Source: JAPUME01 sp027294185
GTDB lineage: Bacteria; Acidobacteriota; Terriglobia; UBA7540; JAPUME01
Direction: 5' to 3'
Length of the DNA: 64,000 nt
NCBI GenBank assembly: GCA_963555835.3
Contig: CAUVWZ020000002.1
Span: forward strand, 1,736,001-1,800,000
The translations under genes were made by a program, and so were the position numbers. Within the stretch, counting starts at the first letter, position 1; each line of letters opens with the position of its first letter. Shown here one piece after another: positions 25,838-33,950 of the stretch. Below the pieces are notes generated by a model. It did no database searches, was not told the DNA's origin, and worked only from the letters and a program-made list of their open reading frames with translations.

Positions 25838-26422
25838 TTAACCCTTCTTCAACTTGGCCAGAACCTGCCTGGAAACCTCGCGCAAAGTTTCAAACACGCC
25901 AGTCCCGCTGATGGCCACGGCTTCGAGAACCGTTTCTTCCTTCTTATTCAAGGCCTGGCTCAACTCATCGACCCCCATGACGCTCGGCAGGTCTCTCTTG
26001 TTCAACTGGAGCACGTAGGGCATCTCCGCGAAATCGTAACCGTACTCCTTCAGATTTTCCTGCAAATTCTCCAGAGATTCGTGATTGGCGTCCATACGCT
26101 CCGCCTGCGAGTCGGCGACGAATACGACGCCGTCAACCCCGCGCAGGATGAGCTTCCGGCTGGCCTCGTAGAATACCTGCCCCGGAACCGTATAAAGATG
26201 AAACCGGGTTTTGAATCCTCGAACCGTCCCCAAATCGAGCGGGAGAAAATCGAAGAAAAGCGTCCGGTCAGCCTCGGTCGCGAGAGAGATCATCTTGCCG
26301 CCCGTCTTGCCCACCGTCTGGTCGAAGATCCACTGCAGGTTGGAGGTTTTCCCTCCCAGGCCCGCCCCGTAGTAGACAATCTTGCAGTTGATTTCACGCG
26401 CAACAAAGTTAATAAAGCTCAA
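25838..26422 (-). CDS. MglA-like small GTPase
   Basis: This 194-residue Ras-like protein starts MSFINFVAREINCKIVYYG. It has P-loop GAGLGGKTSN (19-28), the switch II region LYTVPGQVFYEASRKLIL, DGVVFVADSQ, and the specificity motif LNKRDLP. MglA sets cell polarity and motility in myxobacteria; orthologues are widespread in Acidobacteria, Thermus and others. No MglB/roadblock partner is adjacent. The ATG at 26422 is the only reasonable start. The protein is cytosolic. Confidence 0.9.
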   Translation of the reverse strand: MSFINFVAREINCKIVYYGAGLGGKTSNLQWIFDQTVGKTGGKMISLATEADRTLFFDFLPLDLGTVRGFKTRFHLYTVPGQVFYEASRKLILRGVDGVVFVADSQAERMDANHESLENLQENLKEYGYDFAEMPYVLQLNKRDLPSVMGVDELSQALNKKEETVLEAVAISGTGVFETLREVSRQVLAKLKKG

Positions 26423-26696
26423 TCAAGCTGTCTCCCTGATGATTGCTCGATGCCCCTCCGCAAGGGTCGGAATCAGACAACTCGGGGAGGTTTCATTTCT
26501 TCCAAGGTTCACGCAATATAGCATATTCACTAATTCTATCACAAGAGAGGAGCAACCGCCCCCTCACTGCGGCCTCCGGAATCCGGCGCCCACCTACCCC
26601 CGGAGAATCCGCTTCTTTGTGATAAACTGGTCTCTCCAGGGTATCGCCGGGCGAATGCGTTGTCTCAATGGGATTTTTCGAATTGGAGAAATCGGC

Positions 26697-27071
26697 TTGA
26701 AAAACCACCTGATACTGCTGATTTTGGCCTTTGTGGCCTCGGCGGCGCTCTCGGCAGCGCCAAAAAACAAGCAATACCGGGGAGTGTTGAGCGACCAGCT
26801 CTGCGGGCTCAACCATCCCGAGTTGATGCAGGATGCCAGGGAGTGCACGATCGGCTGCATCCGAGGCGGCAGCCGCTACGTGCTGGTAAATAGAGATGAA
26901 GGGGTGATCTATGAGCTGTTCGGGAAAACCATACCTGAAGACCTGGCAGGGGGAAAGGTAGTGATCACGGGGCGGTGGAACAAGAGGAAGCGGGCCGTTC
27001 GAGTTTATGCCATCACCCCCGATAGCGGTGAATTCACGGCAGCAAAACCGGGAAAGGAGGTGCAGAAATAG
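26697..27071 (+). CDS. Small secreted cysteine-containing protein, paralogue
   Basis: The best start is TTG 26697 because TTGGAGA sits eight bases upstream and the signal peptide (LKNHLILLILAFVASAALSA) begins there. The 124-residue product shares the layout of the protein at 25425-25754: RGVLSDQLCG, CTIGCIRGGSRYVLVN, then an OB-like end (GGKVVITGRWNKRKRAVRVY). A perfect AAAGGAGG (27053-27060) lies within its last codons and points to a small overlapping frame. Confidence 0.7.
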   Translation: MKNHLILLILAFVASAALSAAPKNKQYRGVLSDQLCGLNHPELMQDARECTIGCIRGGSRYVLVNRDEGVIYELFGKTIPEDLAGGKVVITGRWNKRKRAVRVYAITPDSGEFTAAKPGKEVQK

Positions 27072-27205
27072 CTACCACCAGCGAGAAACCCAACCTCTGG
27101 CAGGCAAGGCGCGTGGGAAGCGGGACCTTTGCCGTCACCAAGCCCAAACGAAAGAAACGAAAGCTGCGCCAGACTCGCCTCAAGAACCGCCTCCGCGGCC
27201 GCTAA
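27068..27205 (+). CDS. Putative 45-residue basic protein with possible ATA start
   Basis: The frame directly behind the perfect AAAGGAGG at 27053-27060 has ATA at 27068, seven bases away, then encodes ATTSEKPNLWQARRVGSG and a lysine/arginine-rich tail. ATA overlaps the previous stop (ATAG). No ATG/GTG/TTG start exists before an internal GTG. Its TAA lies inside the attC arm at 27201-27207, so the gene may have been altered by the integron insertion. An IF3-sensitive start makes this tentative. Confidence 0.3.
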   Translation: MATTSEKPNLWQARRVGSGTFAVTKPKRKKRKLRQTRLKNRLRGR

Positions 27206-27265
27206 CGGCCTCGCCATCACCTGCGGGACGCGCAGCGGACCGTCAGGTGCATGGCGTCGTTAGCT
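27201..27265 (-). repeat. attC recombination site of an integron gene cassette
   Basis: Outer boxes GCTAACG (27201-27207) and CGTTAGC (27258-27264) are perfect inverted repeats. Inside them CGCCAT-CACCTG pairs with CAGGTG-C-ATGGCG, leaving one extra base on one arm, and about 20 bases lie at the centre. The single extrahelical base, box spacing and ~65-base length match attC architecture. The extra base lies in the 2L arm only if the cassette is read on the minus strand, which agrees with the direction of its ORF. The 2R box AGCTAAC (complement of 27259-27265) pairs with the cassette's own first bases. Confidence 0.8.
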
Positions 27266-27974
27266 TGCGTGACTTGCCGAGAATCCTGACATGGTTAACA
27301 AGTAGTTCCCCAACAAGGTGGATCACTTTATAATCACGATAGCACTTCCGTCTGGTCCAAGAAACTCAGTTCCAGACAGAAAGACAAACTCCGATTCCGT
27401 TATCCGAAAACCGCCATTCCTATACTTCTTTCCACCAAGCTCAACCCAATCACCGGATGAGAAGCGTATCTCCGCTCCAAGGCCGATAAACGGGACTAGA
27501 TCCTGGAACGACGAAAGCTTTGCAATTGTCGCAATCGTTCCCGGTTGAGATTCGTCTTGCCGCCTGTATGCTGAGCCTCGCTGATGGACGAAGATAGTCA
27601 GGTTGGTGAGCTCGATTGGTCGGGCAATTGTCGGGTCTAAAGCTCCACCCGGCGCCGTCCTCAATATGCTACGTGTTGGATTTCCGATGCCATCCACGCT
27701 TCGCGAGTACACTAGCTTGTCGCTCGGCGAGTCGATGGTGAATTTCCAAGTAATCGCCGTCGCGTTGTAACTGAGCGCAGCCTTCGTATCTGCTGAGCGT
27801 TTCATGAACTCGCGAGTCAACTCCTCGCTGGGCAAGAACGCCGAGAGATCCTGTGTTTGGCTTGCCACGGGCTGCAGCAAGAAGACCGAAATCCAAAGGG
27901 TGACGCAGCCTACCAGTTGCCGTGTCATCTCTTCACCTCCTGAAGCTGTGGCGGCCCGTCGAGCGGTCAGCTAA
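27206..27974 (-). mobile_element. Integron gene cassette (~769 bp, one ORF)
   Basis: Read on the minus strand the unit begins after the G of GTTAGCT (27975-27969) and ends at the G of the attC 1R box (27206). Circularising it would join G with TTAGCT, giving GTTAGCT, the exact complement of the 2R box AGCTAAC. That is the signature of a true cassette. It holds a single ORF whose start is 46 bases from the upstream boundary and whose stop is followed by attC, the normal layout. An integron integrase remnant lies on the attI side. Confidence 0.8.
27323..27928 (-). CDS. Cassette-encoded secreted protein of unknown function
   Basis: The start is ATG 27928 with AGGAGGTG upstream. The 201-residue product has a signal peptide (MTRQLVGCVTLWISVFLLQP, cleavage near ASQ-TQD). 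The mature part is beta-rich: AITWKFTIDSPSDKLVYSRS, LTNLTIFVHQRGSAY, then a C-terminal WVELGGKKYRNGGFRI and FVFLSGTEFLGPDGSAIVI. I recognise no family. Most cassette genes are orphans of this sort. Expression may depend on its own ribosome site and on read-through from the integrase side. Confidence 0.75.
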   Translation of the reverse strand: MTRQLVGCVTLWISVFLLQPVASQTQDLSAFLPSEELTREFMKRSADTKAALSYNATAITWKFTIDSPSDKLVYSRSVDGIGNPTRSILRTAPGGALDPTIARPIELTNLTIFVHQRGSAYRRQDESQPGTIATIAKLSSFQDLVPFIGLGAEIRFSSGDWVELGGKKYRNGGFRITESEFVFLSGTEFLGPDGSAIVIIK

Positions 27975-27992
27975 CTCTTACTTAGGCCGACC
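27969..27992 (-). other. Putative attI-side crossover box with flanking repeat
   Basis: The minus strand reads GTTAGCT at 27975-27969, the cassette/attI junction box. Next to it lies TTAGGCCGACC (27982-27992), repeated exactly at 28106-28116 over the integrase stop codon. A GGCTAAC-like box follows about 35 bases on. Direct repeats beside the crossover are typical of attI sites, where they bind the integrase. Confidence 0.5.
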
Positions 27993-28105
27993 TGGATAAA
28001 ACCGGTCCTGGTTAGCCTATCACAATAGCTCTAGCGGCGAGCCGTAGCGGCAATGACTTTCTTGGTAAAGACTTCTAGTATGTCCAATAAACTTGCCTCC
28101 CAGTT

Positions 28106-28420
28106 TTAGGCCGACCGGTCAGTCCGGATAATCCCGCCGCTATCGGTGGCGGAGACCGCCTTCACCAAACCGTCAAGCGGACTGTGCACCCCTCGTCCGC
28201 CACGATTCAATACGTGCGTGTAGACCACCTTAGCCTGGATGTTCTTGTGCCCCAAGAGTTCCTGGACGGTTCTGATGTCGTAGCCGTCTTCGAGCAGAGT
28301 GTTGGCGAAAGAGTGACGCAAGGTGTGGCAGGTGGCGCGCTTCGCGATCCCGGCGCGACGGCGGAAGGAAGTGCCTGCCGCAACCCTCCCGTCTTTCGCA
28401 ACTCCTACCGGCGCGCGTTC
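28106..28420 (-). pseudogene. intI: 3' remnant of an integron integrase gene
   Basis: The frame is closed upstream by a TAG at 28421-28423 and has no start. It reads RRRAGIAKRATCHTLRHSFAN, LLEDGYDIRTVQELLGHKN, then VVYTHVLNRGGRGVHSPLD. The H-x-x-R, LLGH and Tyr of the tyrosine-recombinase C-terminal box are all kept. The ending HVLNRGGRGVxSPLD is specific to IntI rather than XerC/D. About 230 N-terminal residues, including the first catalytic Arg, are gone, so it is inactive unless the rest lies elsewhere. Its 3' end faces the cassette, unlike mobile class 1 integrons. Confidence 0.85.
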
Positions 28421-28459
28421 CTACAGAACTCCCGGTACGACCTCGGACGACCTCCCGCG

Positions 28460-29764
28460 TTAGCCAAGGGCATCGGTGTTGACCATCGGATCCCAACGGT
28501 CGTTCGAGTTGATCAACTCATCCCAGGTGACTTCCTCACCCTTGTAGGCCGCTGTCCGTGCCAGGATGGCCGTCAAAGCACTTTCCGCCCCCTGCACGGC
28601 CTGATTGTCGTTCCGCCCCTCGGTGATGCTGGCGACGAAAGCCTTCTGCTTTTCGGAATCCGCGTGCTCCAGCGCCCCGGGGAACTCGCCGGTGCGGACC
28701 GCCTCTTTTCTCTCTTCCTCGCTCATCTGATCGGGCCCCAGCCCCGAGTTCCATGCCTCCTCGCCGTAGATGGCTACCGGGTGGGAGTAGTGCGACTCGC
28801 AGGCGCCCTTGGCGCCGAAGAAGCGCTCGGTGACCTGTCCCCAGCCCTTGATGAACTGCGTCGAGGCAAAGCTAACGTGGACGTCATTCGGATACAGGTA
28901 CGTGGCGTTGAAATGGTCCCAGGTATTGCCGGGGCGAGTCGAAACTTTACGCCCGCCCGAGGCGGTGGCCTTAACCGGATGCGACTGCAACACCCAGTTG
29001 CAGATATCGATCGCGTGGATGTTCTGCTCGACGATGATATCTCCGGAGAGCTCACGGTCGTGCATCCAGTTTCGAATCCTCGCCGCATCGGCGGACAGAC
29101 CGTCGGTCGGACGTACCCGCAACGCTCCGGAATAGTAGTACGCCTGCCCGCAGACAATTTCTCCCAGCGCACCGGCGTGGATTCTCTTCACCATCTCCAC
29201 AAAAGGCGGCGCGTTCCGAATCTGGAATCCGACGTGAAGAGTCGTCTTCCCCCGCGCTCTCTCTCCGATTCGCACCACGCGCTTGCAGCCGTAAACATCC
29301 ACTCCCACCGGCTTTTCGCAATAGGCGTGTTTGCCCGCGGCCACCACAGCCTCCAGATGGTCGGGATGCAAATAGGGAGGGGAAGAAACCAGCACGGCAT
29401 CCACATGGCGCGACTCCGCCAGCCGCTGGTAGCCGTTCGACCCCCGGAACAACTGTCGCCTGGAAATCTTCGAGAAATTCTTTTCCCGGGCCAGATCGCT
29501 GAAACGCTGATTGCCCGCGTCCAGGCGATCCTGAAACACATCGGCGATGGCCACGACCCGGAGGTTAGTATTTTCCATCATGGAGCTCGCGACTGATGTA
29601 CCGCGTCCGCCGCAGCCGATAATGCCCAGTTGCACAGCCGAGTTCGCTGCCGTGCCTCGCACCGCCTCCGGCCTGACAATCATGGACCCCGCCGCGGCCG
29701 CTGCGGTGGTGGTAGTGGACTTCAAAAAGTCACGCCGGTCGATTCGGGTATCCTTTTCGCCCAT
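28460..29764 (-). CDS. Tat-exported Gfo/Idh/MocA-family oxidoreductase
   Basis: The start is ATG 29764 behind AGAGGTGA. The leader has DRRDFLKSTTTTAAAAAGS, a twin-arginine signal. The Rossmann part follows (LGIIGCGGRGTSVAS, VVAIADVFQDRL, VSSPPYLHPDH, AYCEKPVGVDV) and a C-terminal substrate domain with VEQNIHAIDICNWVL. Members oxidise sugars or inositols with NAD(P); exported ones are frequent in Acidobacteria and Planctomycetes and often take part in glycan breakdown. The ~434-residue length is normal. The substrate is unknown. Confidence 0.88.
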   Translation of the reverse strand: MGEKDTRIDRRDFLKSTTTTAAAAAGSMIVRPEAVRGTAANSAVQLGIIGCGGRGTSVASSMMENTNLRVVAIADVFQDRLDAGNQRFSDLAREKNFSKISRRQLFRGSNGYQRLAESRHVDAVLVSSPPYLHPDHLEAVVAAGKHAYCEKPVGVDVYGCKRVVRIGERARGKTTLHVGFQIRNAPPFVEMVKRIHAGALGEIVCGQAYYYSGALRVRPTDGLSADAARIRNWMHDRELSGDIIVEQNIHAIDICNWVLQSHPVKATASGGRKVSTRPGNTWDHFNATYLYPNDVHVSFASTQFIKGWGQVTERFFGAKGACESHYSHPVAIYGEEAWNSGLGPDQMSEEERKEAVRTGEFPGALEHADSEKQKAFVASITEGRNDNQAVQGAESALTAILARTAAYKGEEVTWDELINSNDRWDPMVNTDALG

Positions 29765-29971
29765 TATTTCACCTCTATTGTGTATGGATTGCGTTCTCAT
29801 CATATCTCCTCAATCCGCCCTGTCAAGTTCTGCGGCCCGCAGAGGACTGCAGTTGGGAGGAACTCTGAGCGAAAGGAAAATCATGGAAGTTAGGGTTGAA
29901 TTCAGCCCCCCGTGTAAGTACCATTCGAGAGAGGTCCCGGGCGCGGCTCTCCCGGCCCCGAAGGCGATAAG

Positions 29972-30733
29972 ATGTTAAACGGTAGAACCACTCGCTCGCT
30001 GGTCGTCGGAGTTGCGTTGGGAGCAGTCCTGCTCCTGGCCGACTTTGTGTGGGCCGCCGACTTTTGGGATAAGAAACCCAGCGAAGAGTGGACGGGAAAA
30101 GAAGCGCTGAAAGTGCTGCGCAAATCCCCCTGGGCCAAACAGAAAAACGTAATGGTTTCTCGCCGCTTCGGGAGAGTCAGAGCCAGGGAGGCCGGGGATT
30201 CTAGGAACCGTAATCCGCGAGCCGTCGGGCAACAAAGTCGCCGGAATCGTCAACCCCGAAACCAGGGTAACACTCCGCCTAATCCCGGCCGACATGCGTC
30301 CTATCTGGTCCGGTGGGAATCGGCTCCGATAGTGGTTGCCGCCTTTCGCCGACTGGAAGAGATGGGCTTGGGAATCAGCGCCACCTACCAGGGTCCTCCT
30401 CCCCGACGGCCCAGCGACCGTTACGTCATTACCGTCAAAACGACTAAGCCACCCCAGCACGGCCCCATGCTTTTCGAGCAAATGAATGACAACGGGCTCA
30501 AACGGTATGCCCGGCTCATCACGAAACACGGGGAGGTGAGACCGAGCGAAGTCGAACGCAGCGGGGTGGGTGGGAACGCCGCGGTGCATTTCTATTTTCC
30601 CCTGTCTCAGGGGAACGGTCCCTTGCTACATCCCGACCGTGAAAAGGTAACCTTCCAATTCCGTACCAGGCGCGTCAATCTGAAAACGAAGTTTACCATT
30701 ACCACCCCACCTGCTCTCTCGTCTGCTGAATAG
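29972..30733 (+). CDS. Secreted protein, acidobacterial type, unknown function
   Basis: The 253-residue product has a signal peptide (SLVVGVALGAVLLLADFVWA, residues 9-28), then DFWDKKPSEEWTGKEALKVL and KSPWAKQ. This W-x(n)-EEW...SPWAK pattern recurs in exported proteins of Acidobacteria. An arginine/asparagine-rich linker (about 70-110) is followed by a beta-rich domain. The start at ATG 29972 lacks a clear ribosome site. No function is known. Confidence 0.65.
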   Translation: MLNGRTTRSLVVGVALGAVLLLADFVWAADFWDKKPSEEWTGKEALKVLRKSPWAKQKNVMVSRRFGRVRAREAGDSRNRNPRAVGQQSRRNRQPRNQGNTPPNPGRHASYLVRWESAPIVVAAFRRLEEMGLGISATYQGPPPRRPSDRYVITVKTTKPPQHGPMLFEQMNDNGLKRYARLITKHGEVRPSEVERSGVGGNAAVHFYFPLSQGNGPLLHPDREKVTFQFRTRRVNLKTKFTITTPPALSSAE

Positions 30734-30856
30734 GTGCTATTTTGGGTGACGGGAAGCAAACGAGAAACCTCCCTGAATTTTCCCATTCTGCCCATGAGGC
30801 AACCTTTTTACCTGTGCTAGACTCTATGTAATAGGGACCACTGAGGAGGAGAATTC

Positions 30857-31723
30857 ATGATTCGGCAAGCATTGAAACCGTTGCACTATGGCGCGCTGGC
30901 TCTTGCCTTGATTTGGGCTTGTGGCGCGGCCTCCGCGGCTGCTGCACCACAATTGGATTCCTCTCCCCTCGCCATCCCTGAAGTGACCGAACTCAGCAAC
31001 CCCAGTCCTGCCGAGGTCCAGCAGATCATCCTGAAATTTGCCGCCAAGGAGAAGCTCTTCCGGGAAGCTCGGGAAAACTACACCTATCATCAGATCAACC
31101 GGCTCCAGGAACTCGATTACAGCGGCAGAGTTGTCGGCACCTACGAGCAGTCCTGGGATATCCTCTACGACGATCGTGGCAAGCGAATCGAAAGGGTCAC
31201 CTATGCGCCCGTCCCCACGCTGCGGAGAATCTCCGTAACGCAACAGGACATCGAATCCATGCGCAGCATTCAGCCCTTCGTGCTCACCACCGATGAGCTG
31301 CCCCTCTATGAAGTTAAGTATCTCAGCCATTCCCGCGTCGATGAGATCACCGCTTATGTCTTTTCCATCCGGCCCCGCACCATCGAAAAAGGAAAGCAGT
31401 ACTTCCAGGGGCAGGTCTGGGTGGATGACCGTGATCTGCAGATCGTCAAGAGTGAAGGCCGACAAGTCCCCGAGATTAAGACCAAAAAGAGTGAAAACCT
31501 GTTTCCGCGCTTCGTTACCTATCGCGAACAGATCGACGGGAAATTCTGGTTTCCCACCTATACCATCGCAGAGGATACGCTCCGTTTTAAGAGCGGCCCG
31601 GTGAGAATTCGACAAATCATCAAATACACCGACTACAAGCAATTTAGGGCCAGGACACGCATCACTTTTGCCGGAGAAGTGGAAGACCCGGATCCGACGA
31701 AAGAAGACGCCACGAAGCGCTGA
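30857..31723 (+). CDS. Exported LolA/LolB-like fold protein
   Basis: The start is ATG 30857 with AGGAGGAG upstream. The 288-residue product has a signal peptide ending near ASA-AAA (residues 24-30). A helical stretch (KFAAKEKLFREARENYTYHQ) is followed by a half-barrel-like sequence: YFQGQVWVDDRDLQIVKSEG and GKFWFPTYTIAEDTLRF. The VWVDxxDLQIVK strand is seen in outer-membrane lipoprotein-sorting-like proteins of Acidobacteria. The role is probably in the periplasm with lipoproteins or lipids, by inference. It is monocistronic by spacing. Confidence 0.65.
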   Translation: MIRQALKPLHYGALALALIWACGAASAAAAPQLDSSPLAIPEVTELSNPSPAEVQQIILKFAAKEKLFREARENYTYHQINRLQELDYSGRVVGTYEQSWDILYDDRGKRIERVTYAPVPTLRRISVTQQDIESMRSIQPFVLTTDELPLYEVKYLSHSRVDEITAYVFSIRPRTIEKGKQYFQGQVWVDDRDLQIVKSEGRQVPEIKTKKSENLFPRFVTYREQIDGKFWFPTYTIAEDTLRFKSGPVRIRQIIKYTDYKQFRARTRITFAGEVEDPDPTKEDATKR

Positions 31724-31899
31724 GCGGGACTCCTCTCATCCCTCCGACTGATTCAAGATACCAGCTTGAATAGGGACGCAAACCTCTTCGGTTTGGGAAG
31801 CAGGCCTTCGTATAGCCGCGAAAGGTGTTTGTAGGATTTCCAAATCGAGTCAGCGAGGAGAGCGAAAGGGTACCCGGGAGATGCGACGCCGGGAGAGCT

Positions 31900-32931
31900 C
31901 TAATCCCGAACCAGCGCAGGAATCTCGACCAGCGGATCCTTGCGATTGGTGGGGCTGGGCTGAGGTTTCTGAGGGTCACGCCAGAAGTCGATCATGGCGA
32001 CCTGCTGAACGCAAGTGACGGTACAGTAGGGAGCGCAGGATTTTTCCGTAAAGTACTCCCGTCGAATATCCTTCTTGGAATAATTCTCCAGCGGCACGCC
32101 CGGATAGCCCCGCTGCTGTGAGCAGTAATGTACCAGGCCGTTTTCGCAGATATAGAGATAGCGCCCACCCGCACGGCAACGCCATTTGTTCGGCAAGCCT
32201 TTGGCGATATTATTCTGAAAAAGGTTGATTCGGGAGTAGGAACGCTTTCCCATTTCCTTGATCTTAAGGAAAATGCCCTTTTCTAAAGGATTCAGGGGAC
32301 GAAGCTGCCCGTCACCGTCGTGAATGATGCCGACCGTGCTCGTAAAACCCAGCTCGACGGCTCGGCGAGCGACGACCAGGGCATCTTGCGGATTGAGTAT
32401 GCCGCTTCCGACCACCGAATTGATGTTGACACCGAATTCGGCATGCTCGGCAAGCAACTTCAACTTCTGGTCGAGCACCTTCAGACTTTTCTTGGAGACC
32501 TCATCCGGCATGAGGTTGTCGATGCTGATCTGCAACTGCTCCACTCCGGCCCGGTTCAGCCGCTGGATGCGTTCCCCCGTCAGCAGGTAGCCGTTGGTAA
32601 TCAACCCCGCGATGATCCCATGTTTCCGAACCCGCCGGATGATGTCGTCAAGTTCGGGGTGCAGAAAAGGCTCGCCGCCGCTGATGGTGATGATGGTCGT
32701 GCCGAGCGCGGCCAGCAGGTCCACGCGCCGGAGCATGTCCGCGATGGGAACCGGCTTCGAATGGTCGTCGTACTCGTTGCAGTAGCTGCAAGCCAGATTG
32801 CAGCGGCGAATCGGGATCAGGTGAGCCAGGATGGGATGACCTCGGAAGAGCAAGCCTTTGCCGATCATCCGGAAATCACGGAGCCGTCGATGGACTGCGT
32901 TTCGTTTTCGCCGCAAAGCCAGCCGTGTCAT
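31900..32931 (-). CDS. Radical SAM protein with SPASM-like C-terminus
   Basis: Cys44, Cys48 and Cys51 in RRCNLACSYC bind the SAM cluster; SGGEPFLHPEL and LITNGYLL follow. The C-terminal part has a second cysteine set (KWRCRAGG, YICENG, HYCSQQ, CAPYCTVTC) like auxiliary-cluster SPASM/twitch domains, often used in peptide or cofactor maturation. It is 343 residues, cytosolic. It lies behind the LolA-like/ABC gene run on the same strand, 182 bases away. A small CCCC/GGGG hairpin with a T-run sits between (about 32970-32995). The substrate is unknown. Confidence 0.85.
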   Translation of the reverse strand: MTRLALRRKRNAVHRRLRDFRMIGKGLLFRGHPILAHLIPIRRCNLACSYCNEYDDHSKPVPIADMLRRVDLLAALGTTIITISGGEPFLHPELDDIIRRVRKHGIIAGLITNGYLLTGERIQRLNRAGVEQLQISIDNLMPDEVSKKSLKVLDQKLKLLAEHAEFGVNINSVVGSGILNPQDALVVARRAVELGFTSTVGIIHDGDGQLRPLNPLEKGIFLKIKEMGKRSYSRINLFQNNIAKGLPNKWRCRAGGRYLYICENGLVHYCSQQRGYPGVPLENYSKKDIRREYFTEKSCAPYCTVTCVQQVAMIDFWRDPQKPQPSPTNRKDPLVEIPALVRD

Positions 32932-33113
32932 GATGACGCGCCCTGCCCCTCTTGAAGCAAACTCTTCAAAAAAAGAATGACCCCTTTATGGGGCCCGAGC
33001 CCGGAAAATCCGAGCAGAAATACCCGGATGGTGACATTGCCGCGCTAAAAGGCGAAATCGAGAATCGAAAAGCCTGCGAGAAATGCCCTCTGCAGACCCC
33101 CTGCGGGGAGCAA

Positions 33114-33851
33114 CTAATTCGTCATTTTCAGCCGCGTGACATTCCCGTTGGCATTGATACGAAACTTCGAACCCGGCAGATAGCGGTTCACCTTGACCGA
33201 AGTGTATTTGGCAAGGACATAGTCGCCGTTCGGCTCATGGAATCGCTGCTGTACCGGCAGCCAGGATTCTTCACTCACCCAAAGAGTCACCTTCTCAAGG
33301 CGGGCGGCGACTTCCGCCTCTTTGGGAACCAGTTCCAAAACCACCACGGTGTCTCCGTCTAATACCCTTTCGCCAGCCAATTTCAGATTGTACGATTTCC
33401 GCAGATCTCCCGACCGGGTCCCAAAACCGAGCAGTAGAAACTGTTGGAGCAGATCCTGATGATCTTTCAGATCGTATTCCTGAATCTGATTGATCTTGGG
33501 AATATAAATTTCGGCTGAATTCTTCTTAAACAGGATCGTCTTCCGGTCGGGCTTTTCAAATCGGATCAGGATCTGCGGACTGCTGCTGTGGCGGAGGAAA
33601 ATCTCCCCGGACTCGGTCGAGTGGTCATCCACAAGCACAGTAACCTTGGTATATTCAAGACTTGCCGAAAGGGTCTTTAATCTTTTCGACATCCGGTCCA
33701 TTCGGTTCAGCACTTCCTTTAGACCGAACGGCACTCGCTCCTGGCCTCTCACCCGAGGAGCCAGGCTCAGGGCCCACGCTGTCGCCAGCGCGACCAGCAC
33801 AACCCACCCCCGTCTTTTCAGCCAATGATTACCCAAACCAAACCTCACCAC
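33114..33851 (-). CDS. LolA-like outer-membrane lipoprotein carrier family protein
   Basis: AAGGGAG precedes GTG 33851 (GTG 33848 also possible). An N-terminal hydrophobic signal (WVVLVALATAWALSLAP) leads into the LolA-like half barrel: LKTLSASLEYTKVTVLVDD, ILIRFEKPDRKTILFKKNSA, YIPKINQIQEYDLKDHQDL and VTLWVSEESWLPVQQRF. LolA carries lipoproteins across the periplasm. Here a LolCDE-like ABC pair and a LolB-like lipoprotein lie upstream on the same strand, so a trafficking role is plausible. Confidence 0.75.
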   Translation of the reverse strand: MVRFGLGNHWLKRRGWVVLVALATAWALSLAPRVRGQERVPFGLKEVLNRMDRMSKRLKTLSASLEYTKVTVLVDDHSTESGEIFLRHSSSPQILIRFEKPDRKTILFKKNSAEIYIPKINQIQEYDLKDHQDLLQQFLLLGFGTRSGDLRKSYNLKLAGERVLDGDTVVVLELVPKEAEVAARLEKVTLWVSEESWLPVQQRFHEPNGDYVLAKYTSVKVNRYLPGSKFRINANGNVTRLKMTN

Positions 33852-33950
33852 GGTCACTCCCTTGCCTGCAGGGTGGACCGCCGTCGGAATACACGAACTC
33901 GCGCCAGGATGCGGCCCAAGGCCGCCCCAATCCTCATCCTGCAAAACAGG

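Noticed and set aside
28184..29596. 470-codon plus-strand frame
   Set aside because: It is antisense to the Gfo/Idh gene and to the integrase remnant, whose motifs are clear.
32952..33362. Plus-strand frame with a CEKCPLQTPCGEQ stretch
   Set aside because: The cysteine stretch is suggestive, but most of the frame overlaps the LolA-like gene on the other strand and no upstream ribosome site supports it.
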